Shown: positions 7,193 through 14,489, counted from the stretch's first letter. The stretch: DNA of 19,058 bases from Bacteroidales bacterium UBA1217 (GCA_002309335.1 DBXH01000031.1:29406-48463); one strand, 5' to 3'. The notes: a model not told the origin generated them from the sequence alone. Translations and numbers: made by a program.

Positions 7193-7834
7193 TCAAAGTG
7201 CAAGCACTCCGCAACCGATATATTCGTCCGGCGATGCGTTGCCTAAGCCGTCGCACACAAATCCCCACAGATGCAGTTGGCTTCCTGCCCACTCGGACGG
7301 GAATTTCATCTCCACACTCTCGCTACTGCGGCTAAACGGAGCGGAGAGCATAAACATATCGTGCTCAGGGCTGTATCCGGCCAGATAGACGCTGTCGCCC
7401 GGCTTTACGGCACGATGCTCAGGGTTCTTGTCAAAGCCAATCCTTACGGTGGTTTCGTCAATCAGTTGCACAGCCTTGAACGCAACCGGTGCCACAGGGC
7501 CCTCGCTCAGCACAAGGTCAATGTAATCAACTACGAACTCGCCCTCTTCCATCGAAAAGCAACCCTTGTTGATGCGAATAAAATAGTTGCACTCCGTAAT
7601 GTGGTTGTCGAGGCTTGCCTGGTGAAGACCCAGCCGCAGGACATACTTAGCCTTGCCTGCAAATGCAACCATATTGCGGAACAGGCTGCGCTGAGCCACC
7701 TGCTGCTCCGTGCAGGCGTCGCGATACTGTTTCGGCTTCGACCTCACATACCACTTCCCGCGCCACATATAGCCAATCATATTCCCGGTTTGTCCACTGA
7801 AACCGCCCACTAAATTGTTGTTAATCTTTCCCAT
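7193..7834 (-). CDS. DUF6266-family protein
   Basis: This 213-aa protein starts with the signature MGKI...GGFSGQTGNMIGYMWRGKWYVRSKP, typical of the Bacteroidota DUF6266 family, whose function is unknown. It has no signal peptide or membrane segment. The middle and C-terminal parts look like beta-sandwich sequence with short V/I-rich strands. It stands alone, with an A-rich leader and a 356-bp upstream intergenic region. Members are often present in several copies per genome, so it may be accessory. Family call from the N-terminal signature; no function is proposed. Confidence 0.75.
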   Translation of the reverse strand: MGKINNNLVGGFSGQTGNMIGYMWRGKWYVRSKPKQYRDACTEQQVAQRSLFRNMVAFAGKAKYVLRLGLHQASLDNHITECNYFIRINKGCFSMEEGEFVVDYIDLVLSEGPVAPVAFKAVQLIDETTVRIGFDKNPEHRAVKPGDSVYLAGYSPEHDMFMLSAPFSRSSESVEMKFPSEWAGSQLHLWGFVCDGLGNASPDEYIGCGVLAL

Positions 7835-7952
7835 TTCAGTTATTTTTTTATTGGTTATTACTAATTTTTTTTTTACTTTACTTCTTGCTTAAATTTTTAT
7901 CATAACGTTACAAAAGATTTATTATTGTTTACTAAAGTAAAATTTTATAAAA

Positions 7953-7990
7953 CTTTGGTAAAACTTTGTGTAAACTTTGGTAAGGCTTTG
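7953..7990 (+). repeat. 11-bp tandem repeat, four phased CTTTG cores
   Basis: CTTTG begins at 7953, 7964, 7975 and 7986, i.e. exactly 11 bp apart. The full units read CTTTGGTAAAA, CTTTGTGTAAA, CTTTGGTAAGG, then CTTTGACCC. Spacing near one helical turn would put the cores on one face of the DNA, as with iterons or cooperative regulator sites. It lies between two divergent genes. Confidence 0.65.
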
Positions 7991-8162
7991 ACCCAAGAGA
8001 AACAGGGAGTTACGATAACGGAAAAAAAGAGAAAAAACGACGGATTCCAACCGAAGAGATTAACGGATACCTTTCTAGTATGAACACACTAATTACCAAC
8101 TAATTATCCCGTAAATAACACTTTATATCCAAACAAACTTTTACACATTCCACTTTTTTTAG

Positions 8163-8170
8163 TATTTTTG
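8163..8170 (+). promoter_or_regulatory. Bacteroidota -7 box for the HNH gene
   Basis: TATTTTTG matches the TAnnTTTG consensus exactly and is followed by GC and an A-rich leader, with the HNH ATG at 8191. A clear -33 TTTG is not seen, only T-rich sequence near 8138-8142. This spacing to the start is typical for the phylum. Confidence 0.6.
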
Positions 8171-8190
8171 CAAAATCAAAAAACATCATT

Positions 8191-8928
8191 ATGCTAGAGA
8201 ACAACACTTTCAATGAAACCATAGCCGACTTTAATCAGTTTTTAGTAATATCGGGAGGTATAAACAAACACTCAAGGACAAACTATCTTTCATGGCTTAA
8301 ATTCTTATCGAAAGACTATACAATCAACAATGAATTGACAAACGACAAGATTGAATTTATTATACAAGAAGAAAAAACAAAACTCAACATTCGAAACATT
8401 TACACTTCTGAAAAAGATCTGGTTAATTTCAAATCAGCATTAAGAAAGTACAAACAATTCATATGTTCTGATTTCCACAAAAAGAAAGAGGAAACCATAT
8501 TAGCACAAATAAGAGAAATATCAAAAGAGAAAAGCATCCCATTAACCGAACGCTCTGCCATAATTAATTCACGGATTGGCCAAGGCTTGTTTAGGGATAA
8601 TTTGATTAAATACTGGAATGGGTGTTCTCTGTCAGGATATAATTTTTGTACCCTGTTGATTGCATCGCACATTAAACCTTGGTCAGTATCTGACAATTCT
8701 GAAAGGCTGGATGTATATAACGGATTACTACTATTGCCAAATTATGACAAGTTGTTTGACATGGGTTTTATCTCTTTTAACACAAAAGGTAAAATAATCA
8801 TATCTGATTTTTTACCTAAATCGGACAGACAATTACTTGGTATAAACAACGATATGAAACTTTCTCATATTGACGACAAACATAAACCTTTTCTCAAATA
8901 TCATAATCAAAACTGCCTCATTCAATAA
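8191..8928 (+). CDS. HNH endonuclease (HNH_2-like)
   Basis: This 245-aa protein has a C-terminal HNH nuclease domain: RIGQGLFRDNL (128-138), a conserved Cys145, SHIKPW with His160, Asn177 in YNGLLLLPNYD, and KLFDMGFISF with D186/D190. This arrangement matches the HNH_2 group found in restriction-like endonucleases. The N-terminal ~100 residues (FNQFLVISGGINKHSRTNYLSWLKFLS) resemble the SAM-like DNA-binding domain of tyrosine recombinases, but the recombinase catalytic domain is absent. The gene is much more AT-rich than its neighbours and has its own TAnnTTTG box, suggesting acquisition. No methyltransferase is nearby. The next gene, convergent 41 bp away, encodes a second nuclease-like protein. 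Function is probably anti-phage or other DNA cleavage; the target is unknown. Confidence 0.8.
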   Translation: MLENNTFNETIADFNQFLVISGGINKHSRTNYLSWLKFLSKDYTINNELTNDKIEFIIQEEKTKLNIRNIYTSEKDLVNFKSALRKYKQFICSDFHKKKEETILAQIREISKEKSIPLTERSAIINSRIGQGLFRDNLIKYWNGCSLSGYNFCTLLIASHIKPWSVSDNSERLDVYNGLLLLPNYDKLFDMGFISFNTKGKIIISDFLPKSDRQLLGINNDMKLSHIDDKHKPFLKYHNQNCLIQ

Positions 8929-8953
8929 TTAGATTAAATGCATAATATGAGGT

Positions 8954-8984
8954 TATATATCACATTAATTCAATATGATATATA
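8954..8984. terminator. AT-only hairpin between convergent genes
   Basis: TATATATCA and TGATATATA form a 9-bp stem around a 13-nt loop, followed on the plus strand by TTTCCTTTT. It lies in the short gap between the convergent HNH and HARE-HTH genes and overlaps the last codons of the latter. It is weak thermodynamically, so a terminator role is tentative. Confidence 0.3.
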
Positions 8985-9689
8985 TTTCCTTTTGATTGCT
9001 TGATTATAATCATTTTCTATCTGATTATAAGTTAAAAAACCGACCCGGCTGCTTATTGCAGAAAATGCATTTTTATTCTTTTCTTTTTCAAACTTTTCAA
9101 TTCTACTTTCATCAGAAACGCAATAGAAGCGAGTTTGAAAGTCTTGCAATTCCATAAATTTAACGAAAGCATCACGAAAATCTGTAGAATGTTCCACCTC
9201 GAAAATCACTTGTGGGAACATTCTCTCATTGAACCATATTACATCAGCATACGTTACGCTATCATCAATAATATGTTTGTATGTGAACAATGGTACTTTT
9301 TGTATAGTAGCCAGACTTCCGAGCGTTTTATTATTGAATATCCACTTTTTATCGTTGGTATATGTGTCAACAATATCCCTTTGCTGATTTCCTATTTCAA
9401 GTAGCATTCCTTGAATTGAAGCGTGCTTTCTTTCTTGTACTTCTTGTGCTGTTTTCGGTGTTTTTGCCTGTGGCAGTTTATCAATATAATCTGTTAATGC
9501 ATACACACCCAATCCTATTCTTTTGAACCTTTTATCTCTTTGCACGCGTTCTTGAATTGTGTAATCTGGTGTTTTCCCTGTGATTTGACTTCTGTCTTTA
9601 TATTTCCAGATTTCTTTGTATATCAATTTTAATGGCGCAAAATAACCATTATTGAGCATAACCTTTTCTATTGCATCCGAATATGTCAT
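8970..9689 (-). CDS. HARE-HTH-like protein with restriction-endonuclease-like domain
   Basis: This is a 239-aa protein starting at MTYSDAI. Residues 1-69 (SDAIEKVMLNNGYFAPLKLI ... GVYALTDY) look like the HARE-HTH winged-helix domain that couples DNA binding to nucleases and epigenetic readers. Residues ~125-195 contain ADVIWF, PQVIFEVEHSTDF and a FYCVSDE strand, resembling the predicted nuclease family with an ID(V)xW...FEVEH(S/T)T core; D149, E164 and E166 are plausible active-site acids, although a canonical ExK lysine is absent. The frame stays open upstream to 10076, but that part is a shadow of the DUF5715 gene, so the start at 9689 is chosen. It lies 31 bp downstream of DUF5715 on the same strand and is convergent with the HNH gene. 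AT-rich, probably acquired; a defence role is inference. Confidence 0.7.
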   Translation of the reverse strand: MTYSDAIEKVMLNNGYFAPLKLIYKEIWKYKDRSQITGKTPDYTIQERVQRDKRFKRIGLGVYALTDYIDKLPQAKTPKTAQEVQERKHASIQGMLLEIGNQQRDIVDTYTNDKKWIFNNKTLGSLATIQKVPLFTYKHIIDDSVTYADVIWFNERMFPQVIFEVEHSTDFRDAFVKFMELQDFQTRFYCVSDESRIEKFEKEKNKNAFSAISSRVGFLTYNQIENDYNQAIKRKYISY

Positions 9690-9720
9690 ATTATTCTTTT
9701 TTAATTTCTTTTCAATTATA

Positions 9721-10848
9721 TTAATATCCGCGGCGTTCGTAGTTTTCGAGGGACATACGCTCACGTTCGGTGAGGGTGTGGGATTGGGGTGCGGACGATG
9801 ATTGCTTGGATGATGATTGCTGCTTGGATGAGGGCTGAGACTTTGACGATGATTGGCGTGCGGCGGAGTTGGAGCGCTCGCGTTGGCGTGCCGCGCGACG
9901 GGAGGCTTTTGTCGACTTGGCGGGACGGTCGGCAGGCTTTGCCGACGGTTTGGGGCGCGGAGGCGCCTTGGTGAGCAGATAGTCGGGCGAGCCGGGATTG
10001 ACATAACTGCGCAGTTCGGATGCGGCACTGCCCTCGTACTGCGTGGTACGCAAAGTGATATGAAAACAGGAGCCACGCTCGTATTTCACATAGCATAAAC
10101 CCTCATAACGAAGTTCATAGAGAGCCAACGCCAGCATCTGTTTGCAAGCGTCCACAACGGTATCGCGTCCACTCTCAATGTGCTCGTAACGTTGTGCCGA
10201 AAGGTCGAAGGTAGTGCCGTATAGATGGCACGATGTATCGGTGGCGTTGCGGTTGACACGCTTCAGCCGACGCTCGCTCTGTTCGGTACGCAAAGCGCTG
10301 GTGACAATAACTTTATGCTTGCCTATCTGCGGATAATGCTCAGCCATCAGCTGATTGAAACGGTGGGCAATATAGTCGAGCAGCAGCACCGTCTCGGGCA
10401 TCAGGTATGGTTTGGCGTGATACATCGTGTCGACGCGATAGATGGCGGTGCTGAATATCGGCACCAGGGCGTCGCACTCGGCAGGGTCGTCGATTGTAGA
10501 CGGATCGATGCCTATTGCACGTGCAGCGCTTAGTTGCACATAGTTGGAGTCGTTAAAAAGTTCACGGTAGGCGATGTTGCGGAAATTGAGGTACGGTATT
10601 TCGTCGCGCACGATACGTTTGCGATAAACACGATGCTCGTTGTCCTGCTTCTGGGTGCCAGTCACAACAGCATCGTCGTCGCGCAATGCGGCGGCAATCA
10701 GAGCCTCGTCGGAATGCGACTTATGAACGGCAACCAAAACGATGCTTCCAACAACAGCAAGGCACAGCAACAGTTTAAGCATAGGGGGGCGTTTCCGTTC
10801 CCTACGGCTCGGAGTTGCCTTGTCCTCTATGTTGTGGCGGTACATCAT
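9721..10848 (-). CDS. DUF5715 / M15-like peptidase-fold envelope protein
   Basis: This 375-aa protein has a cytoplasmic basic N-terminus, one membrane segment (about residues 23-41) and a periplasmic domain. The central domain has TSALRTEQSERRL (183-195), SCHLYGTTFDLS with H208 and D215, and CFHITLR with H263. This spacing mirrors the SxHxxGxAxD...H zinc site of M15 LD/DD-carboxypeptidases. A conserved Glu before the last His (ExWH) is replaced by RGSCFH, so catalysis is uncertain. Residues ~295-365 form a low-complexity, basic S/Q/K/P-rich tail that could bind cell wall or anionic surface. It is the last envelope gene of the group that starts at 12921, 22 bp after the HAD gene. Two adjacent ATG codons open the gene. 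Confidence 0.75.
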   Translation of the reverse strand: MMYRHNIEDKATPSRRERKRPPMLKLLLCLAVVGSIVLVAVHKSHSDEALIAAALRDDDAVVTGTQKQDNEHRVYRKRIVRDEIPYLNFRNIAYRELFNDSNYVQLSAARAIGIDPSTIDDPAECDALVPIFSTAIYRVDTMYHAKPYLMPETVLLLDYIAHRFNQLMAEHYPQIGKHKVIVTSALRTEQSERRLKRVNRNATDTSCHLYGTTFDLSAQRYEHIESGRDTVVDACKQMLALALYELRYEGLCYVKYERGSCFHITLRTTQYEGSAASELRSYVNPGSPDYLLTKAPPRPKPSAKPADRPAKSTKASRRAARQRERSNSAARQSSSKSQPSSKQQSSSKQSSSAPQSHTLTERERMSLENYERRGY

Positions 10849-10870
10849 TTTGAATTAAAAGTTTAAGTGG

Positions 10871-11395
10871 TTAAAGTGATTTGGCGAAAGCAAGGAGGTT
10901 GGGGTAATAATAGTCGATCAGATGCGGGTATTTGTGTGCCAAATGAGGTTCAGGACCTACAAGAACGGTCTGCATACCAGCACGATGGCCAAAGAGCATA
11001 TCGCTCTCGGTGTCGCCAACCATAATTGACTGCTTTAATTTGATGTCGGGGAATTCGCGACGCGCTTGCAAAGCCATACCGATAGAAGGTTTGCGCATAA
11101 AGGAATGCTCGGCTTTGAGAGCGGGACAGAAATAGATTTTATCCATCCTGCCGCCAGCCGCTTCAACCTTTCGCAAAAAATCATTGTGAATTGCCTCCAA
11201 ATCGGCCACAGTCATAAGCCCCTTGCCGATACCCTGCTGGTTAGTAACCATAAAGATATGGTCGAACTTCTGTGCGAAAACAGCCATAGCCTCAAGGACT
11301 CCGTCGATGATGTGAAAGTCCTCGGGGCGAGTTACATAGCCGTCAATGATGCGCTCGTTGATTACACCGTCACGGTCGAGAAAAAGAGCCCTCAT
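10871..11395 (-). CDS. HAD-IIIA phosphatase, GmhB-like
   Basis: This 174-aa protein is a HAD-superfamily phosphatase of the histidinol-phosphate / heptose-bisphosphate type. Motif I is LDRDGVIN (D7, D9), motif II TNQQGIG (51-57), the RKP motif is at 101-103 and motif IV is GDTESD (127-132). GmhB enzymes normally hold zinc with a Cys/His loop before RKP; here only C90 remains and the CxC directly before RKP is missing (SFMRKP). The substrate, D-glycero-D-manno-heptose 1,7-bisphosphate or another sugar phosphate, is therefore open. Its start overlaps the stop of the glycosyltransferase by one base (TGATG), indicating translational coupling and a joint role in envelope glycan synthesis. Confidence 0.8.
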   Translation of the reverse strand: MRALFLDRDGVINERIIDGYVTRPEDFHIIDGVLEAMAVFAQKFDHIFMVTNQQGIGKGLMTVADLEAIHNDFLRKVEAAGGRMDKIYFCPALKAEHSFMRKPSIGMALQARREFPDIKLKQSIMVGDTESDMLFGHRAGMQTVLVGPEPHLAHKYPHLIDYYYPNLLAFAKSL

Positions 11396-12333
11396 CAGTC
11401 AACAAGCTCCTTTTCTATCAGATAGGTGTTGCGTGTGGTAGAATTGCGGCAAATCAGTTCGCCCAGGAAGCCGGAGAGGAAAAGCATTGCACCAAGCAGA
11501 ATGAAGAGCATCGACACATAGAACCATACGCTGTTGGTCAATGATATATGTCCACACAGACGCAATATACAGACAATGACAAATGCCACAAAACCCAGCA
11601 GGAACGAGCCGGAACCCACAAGGCCGAAGAAATGCATAGGCTGCTTGCCGAACTTGGACATAAACATTATCGACATCAAGTCGAGGTAGCCGTTAATGAA
11701 ACGATTGAGACCAAATTTGGTGACGCCGAATTCGCGTTTGCGGTGCTGTACAACCTTCTCGCCTATCTTGGAAAAGCCCGCCCACTTGGCGATGACGGGG
11801 ATATAGCGGTGCATCTCGCCGTAGACTTCTATTGATTTGACCACATCGCGGCGGTAGGCTTTGAGACCGCAGTTGAAGTCGTGCAGCTTTATGCCTGACA
11901 TCTTGCGAGTTGTCCAGTTGAAGAATTTTGAGGGAATGTTCTTTGCCAGCTTCGAGTCGTAGCGTTTCTTTTTCCAACCCGACACGAGGTCGTAGCCCTC
12001 TTCCTTGATCATACGATAGAGTTCGGGCACCTCGTCAGGGCTGTCCTGCAGGTCGGCATCCATAGTGATGACAACATCGCCCTGGGCGTGGCCGAAACCA
12101 ACGTTGAGGGCCGCCGATTTACCATAGTTGCGACGGAACTTGACACCCTTGTAGCAGGGGTTCTTGGCACGCAGTTCCTCGATAACCTGCCACGAACGGT
12201 CCTTACTGCCGTCGTCGACCATAATTACTTCGTATGTAAAACCGTGTTCATTCATCACGCGGTCAATCCATTCTGCCAGATGCGGCAAGGATTCATCCTC
12301 ATTGAACAAAGGTACTATAATGCTGATATCCAT
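11395..12333 (-). CDS. GT2 polyprenyl-phosphate glycosyltransferase
   Basis: This 312-aa family 2 glycosyltransferase is of the DPM1/GtrB/ArnC type: a GT-A domain with SIIVPLFNE at the N-terminus, DDGS at 40-43, and DADLQD (92-97) as the metal/nucleotide-binding DxD. FNCGLKAYRR follows in the acceptor region. Two C-terminal membrane segments (about 233-258 and 267-292) anchor it to the inner membrane. Such enzymes move a sugar from a nucleotide sugar to polyprenyl phosphate for export. It sits between the DUF4199 membrane protein (39 bp upstream) and the HAD phosphatase (1-base overlap). Sugar donor not deducible. Confidence 0.9.
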   Translation of the reverse strand: MDISIIVPLFNEDESLPHLAEWIDRVMNEHGFTYEVIMVDDGSKDRSWQVIEELRAKNPCYKGVKFRRNYGKSAALNVGFGHAQGDVVITMDADLQDSPDEVPELYRMIKEEGYDLVSGWKKKRYDSKLAKNIPSKFFNWTTRKMSGIKLHDFNCGLKAYRRDVVKSIEVYGEMHRYIPVIAKWAGFSKIGEKVVQHRKREFGVTKFGLNRFINGYLDLMSIMFMSKFGKQPMHFFGLVGSGSFLLGFVAFVIVCILRLCGHISLTNSVWFYVSMLFILLGAMLFLSGFLGELICRNSTTRNTYLIEKELVD

Positions 12334-12372
12334 TTTATTATTTTTTTATTTCGATTTAACTATGTTTCAAGA

Positions 12373-12921
12373 TTATGTTTTTTGTTTTACAATATTCTTT
12401 TCTGTCCTGAAAATCAATGCGGCAACAAAAGCCGTCATAATCGACATCACCGCCGTACGGAAAGTCCCTATAAACGCCCACGTGCGAAGCTTGTAAGTGC
12501 GCATCACAGCGATAGTGGCAGCCTTTTCCTCGTCGGTGCCGCTTCCGTTCATCTCGCCGTTGATGAAATGGTTCAGGCAGCGGTCACAAAAGCCGTGGTC
12601 GATTACGCTTCCGTAGAGCAGGATGAACAATCCATAAACCACAGCGGCAACGATACCGAGCCCCAAGCCGAAAAGCATCAGTTCTTTGAAGAACACCTTC
12701 TTTTCGGGAAGACGGGAGCGGTAGCGGTAGGCAAAAAAGAGAGTTGCAACGAGCAAAGTGATATCAGTTACATAGTTTTCGGGGGCATATATCGGATAGT
12801 AAATCAGCTTACAGAAGAGCACCACGGCCGAAATAGCCGCTCCAGCCAAAAGGCCGTCGCGGAAATACGCCTTGCGATAGTTGCCATATATGTCTGATTG
12901 ATATCTTCTTATAAACTTCAT
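12373..12921 (-). CDS. DUF4199-family inner-membrane protein
   Basis: This 182-aa protein has about four hydrophobic segments (near residues 22-44, 51-65, 80-106 and 148-172), separated by a loop with FCDRCLNHFINGEMNG. Topology and size match DUF4199, a Bacteroidota family of unknown function that often precedes a GT2 gene. It is the first gene of the minus-strand envelope operon and has a TAnnTTTG promoter box 20 bp upstream of its ATG. It could act in the same glycan export step as the glycosyltransferase; this is inferred from order only. Confidence 0.75.
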   Translation of the reverse strand: MKFIRRYQSDIYGNYRKAYFRDGLLAGAAISAVVLFCKLIYYPIYAPENYVTDITLLVATLFFAYRYRSRLPEKKVFFKELMLFGLGLGIVAAVVYGLFILLYGSVIDHGFCDRCLNHFINGEMNGSGTDEEKAATIAVMRTYKLRTWAFIGTFRTAVMSIMTAFVAALIFRTEKNIVKQKT

Positions 12922-12940
12922 TGCTCACTATTTGCCATTG

Positions 12941-12948
12941 CAAAGGTA
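12941..12948 (-). promoter_or_regulatory. Bacteroidota -7 box for the DUF4199-GT2-HAD operon
   Basis: On the minus strand this reads TACCTTTG, an exact TAnnTTTG match followed by CA. The DUF4199 ATG is 20 bp downstream. No clear -33 element was found upstream. It is divergent from the promoter at 13085-13092. Confidence 0.7.
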
Positions 12949-13084
12949 CACATTTTTCTTATTGTATTTTAACTTTTTCGCATTATTTAACAATATTTTT
13001 GGTAACCACAGCCAATAGAATGGGTATTTGGGAGAGCAAAATAAAATATTTTATATATAATGCCATTGGTATTTGTTTTTTTCG

Positions 13085-13092
13085 TATCTTTG
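13085..13092 (+). promoter_or_regulatory. Bacteroidota -7 box for the lipoprotein-barrel operon
   Basis: TATCTTTG matches TAnnTTTG exactly and is followed by CAAAATAA. A TTG at 13066-13068 may be the -33 element (16-bp spacing). The first gene starts at 13158, leaving a leader of roughly 55-60 nt. Confidence 0.7.
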
Positions 13093-13157
13093 CAAAATAA
13101 TTAATTAGCTCAAATCAGTAGAAAATAAATCTAATTCATTGACAAATACACAAAAAA

Positions 13158-14489
13158 ATGAAAAGACTATCTATTATTTTTCTTGTGCTTGCCAGCCTTA
13201 TGATGACCTCCTGTCTGAAGGACGGATTCAACGATTTCGAGGCATTAGGGAAGCCGATGTCCTTCCACGGGACGATTAATCCCACGTTAGGTGTGCCCAT
13301 TGGAACGGGTTCAGCAACAATATTTGATATGCTGAAGATGGTTCAGATTTCGTATGCCACAATGGAAGTAGACAGCCGAGGAATCATCACTATCGCCTAC
13401 GATACCACAGCCCAATGGGAAATAAACTTCAATTCCAAAAAGCCCAGACACGGCGGAGCAAAAACGGGCGAAATTGTCCACGTTATCCAAAGAGAGATTA
13501 ACGGCTCGGTAGGAATAGACCTGTTCCAGAATATGACCTTCCTCAACGAGGCTGACATTGAGGTGGACAGCCTATTGGTTTATTTCAGAGCGTTCTTGAA
13601 GGCTGAGGCAAACGACAGCGCTATTCAAGCTTTTGAGAACTATCACGTTCACGTTTACTATGACTCACTGTATATCAACGTTGTAGGACAAGACAATGTC
13701 ATATACCCGATTTATCCGGGTCCCAACGATTTGCACGACTCGATTCCTATCGACAGTTTGATTGCAGGCCAGTATATCACCCTGTTCAACAACACCGATA
13801 TCAGCACGGCTATCAACAAGCGCCCGAAGGGTATTCAATATGGTGCAAGAATGAACATTGCCTTTGAAGCCGCATTCTTTGCAAACAATATCTCCGAAAA
13901 CGACTTCGTGATAGATACTCTTGGTGTGACTGCCATCGATATAGACGGTGACATCAAGGTACGTTTCCCTGTGTCGGCCTATCTGAACAACCTACGCTAT
14001 GAAACAGACATCCAGTTTACGCCATCCACTCTGCTGAACGACATAATCGTTGATTCGTCAATGATTTATTTGGACTGTTTGAACGGCATACCACTGTCGC
14101 TGCTGGTGAGAGCCCAGTTTGTGGACGAAAACGATCAGGTGCTGTGCGATGTGTTCGACCCAGCCGAGACCGTGGTTGAGGGAGCCGATGTGGCATTGAA
14201 TCCCGAAATCAACCTCTACACCGCCACCAATCCTAGAGAGACAACTATTCAGGTGCCTGTGACAAAGACAATGTTTGAATCTCTGCTACAAACCAGAAAA
14301 ATCCGTTTGAAGGCAGGTATCAATACCTCACCGACAGGCAATCCGTCACGAAAACGAGTGTCGATTCAGGCTAATGATATGTTGCAGATGCGCGTTTGGG
14401 CAAAACTTAAACCCGAATACACTCTCGACATCGAGATTGGCGGCAACAGCGACACTACTCAAAACGGCAAGAAAGGAGGTGTGAAATGA
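13158..14489 (+). CDS. Predicted lipoprotein of unknown function
   Basis: This 443-aa protein has a type II signal peptide: MKR start, hydrophobic 4-16 and lipobox MTSC with Cys19 as the lipidated residue. The sequence after the Cys (LKDGFNDFE) contains acidic residues, as in the lipoprotein surface-export signals described for Bacteroidota, but does not match a consensus exactly, so surface exposure is uncertain. The mature part is beta-rich with repeated hydrophobic-D/N strands; no known domain was recognised. It is the first gene after the 13085 promoter and overlaps the next gene by 4 bp (ATGA), so the lipoprotein and the DUF5723 barrel are probably made together and may form a complex. 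Confidence 0.8.
   Translation: MKRLSIIFLVLASLMMTSCLKDGFNDFEALGKPMSFHGTINPTLGVPIGTGSATIFDMLKMVQISYATMEVDSRGIITIAYDTTAQWEINFNSKKPRHGGAKTGEIVHVIQREINGSVGIDLFQNMTFLNEADIEVDSLLVYFRAFLKAEANDSAIQAFENYHVHVYYDSLYINVVGQDNVIYPIYPGPNDLHDSIPIDSLIAGQYITLFNNTDISTAINKRPKGIQYGARMNIAFEAAFFANNISENDFVIDTLGVTAIDIDGDIKVRFPVSAYLNNLRYETDIQFTPSTLLNDIIVDSSMIYLDCLNGIPLSLLVRAQFVDENDQVLCDVFDPAETVVEGADVALNPEINLYTATNPRETTIQVPVTKTMFESLLQTRKIRLKAGINTSPTGNPSRKRVSIQANDMLQMRVWAKLKPEYTLDIEIGGNSDTTQNGKKGGVK
14473..14480 (+). promoter_or_regulatory. Strong Shine-Dalgarno for the DUF5723 gene
   Basis: AAGGAGGT lies 5 nt before the ATG at 14486, inside the last codons of the lipoprotein gene. Such a complete SD is unusual in this phylum, where initiation mostly relies on unstructured A-rich leaders. 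It may support coupled reinitiation at the ATGA overlap. Confidence 0.6.

Larger units (their letters stand above)
7835..8190. other. 356-bp AT-rich divergent intergenic region
   Basis: This gap between the DUF6266 gene (minus) and the HNH gene (plus) contains long A/T runs (T-rich near 7847-7874), a TAACGTTA palindrome at 7903-7910, a four-fold 11-bp-phased repeat (7953-7990), an interrupted palindrome GTTA-CGA-TAAC at 8009-8019 and a TAnnTTTG box at 8163-8170. No convincing ORF or structured RNA was recognised. It probably holds divergent promoters and may mark the edge of an acquired segment. Confidence 0.6.

Noticed and set aside
8191..9689. Classical restriction-modification system
   Set aside because: No methyltransferase motifs (such as NPPY/DPPY with FxGxG) occur in this window, so a standard R-M system cannot be supported.
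9690..10076. N-terminal extension of the HARE-HTH gene up to 10076
   Set aside because: The 129 extra residues are P/R/S-rich and are the out-of-frame shadow of the DUF5715 coding tail. The domain begins right at MTYSDAI (9689), 31 bp after the DUF5715 stop.
10849..10870. Degenerate TTAA-containing octads between DUF5715 and the HAD gene
   Set aside because: About 8-bp spacing of TTAA is visible but short and AT-rich, so not distinguishable from ordinary AT-rich spacer.
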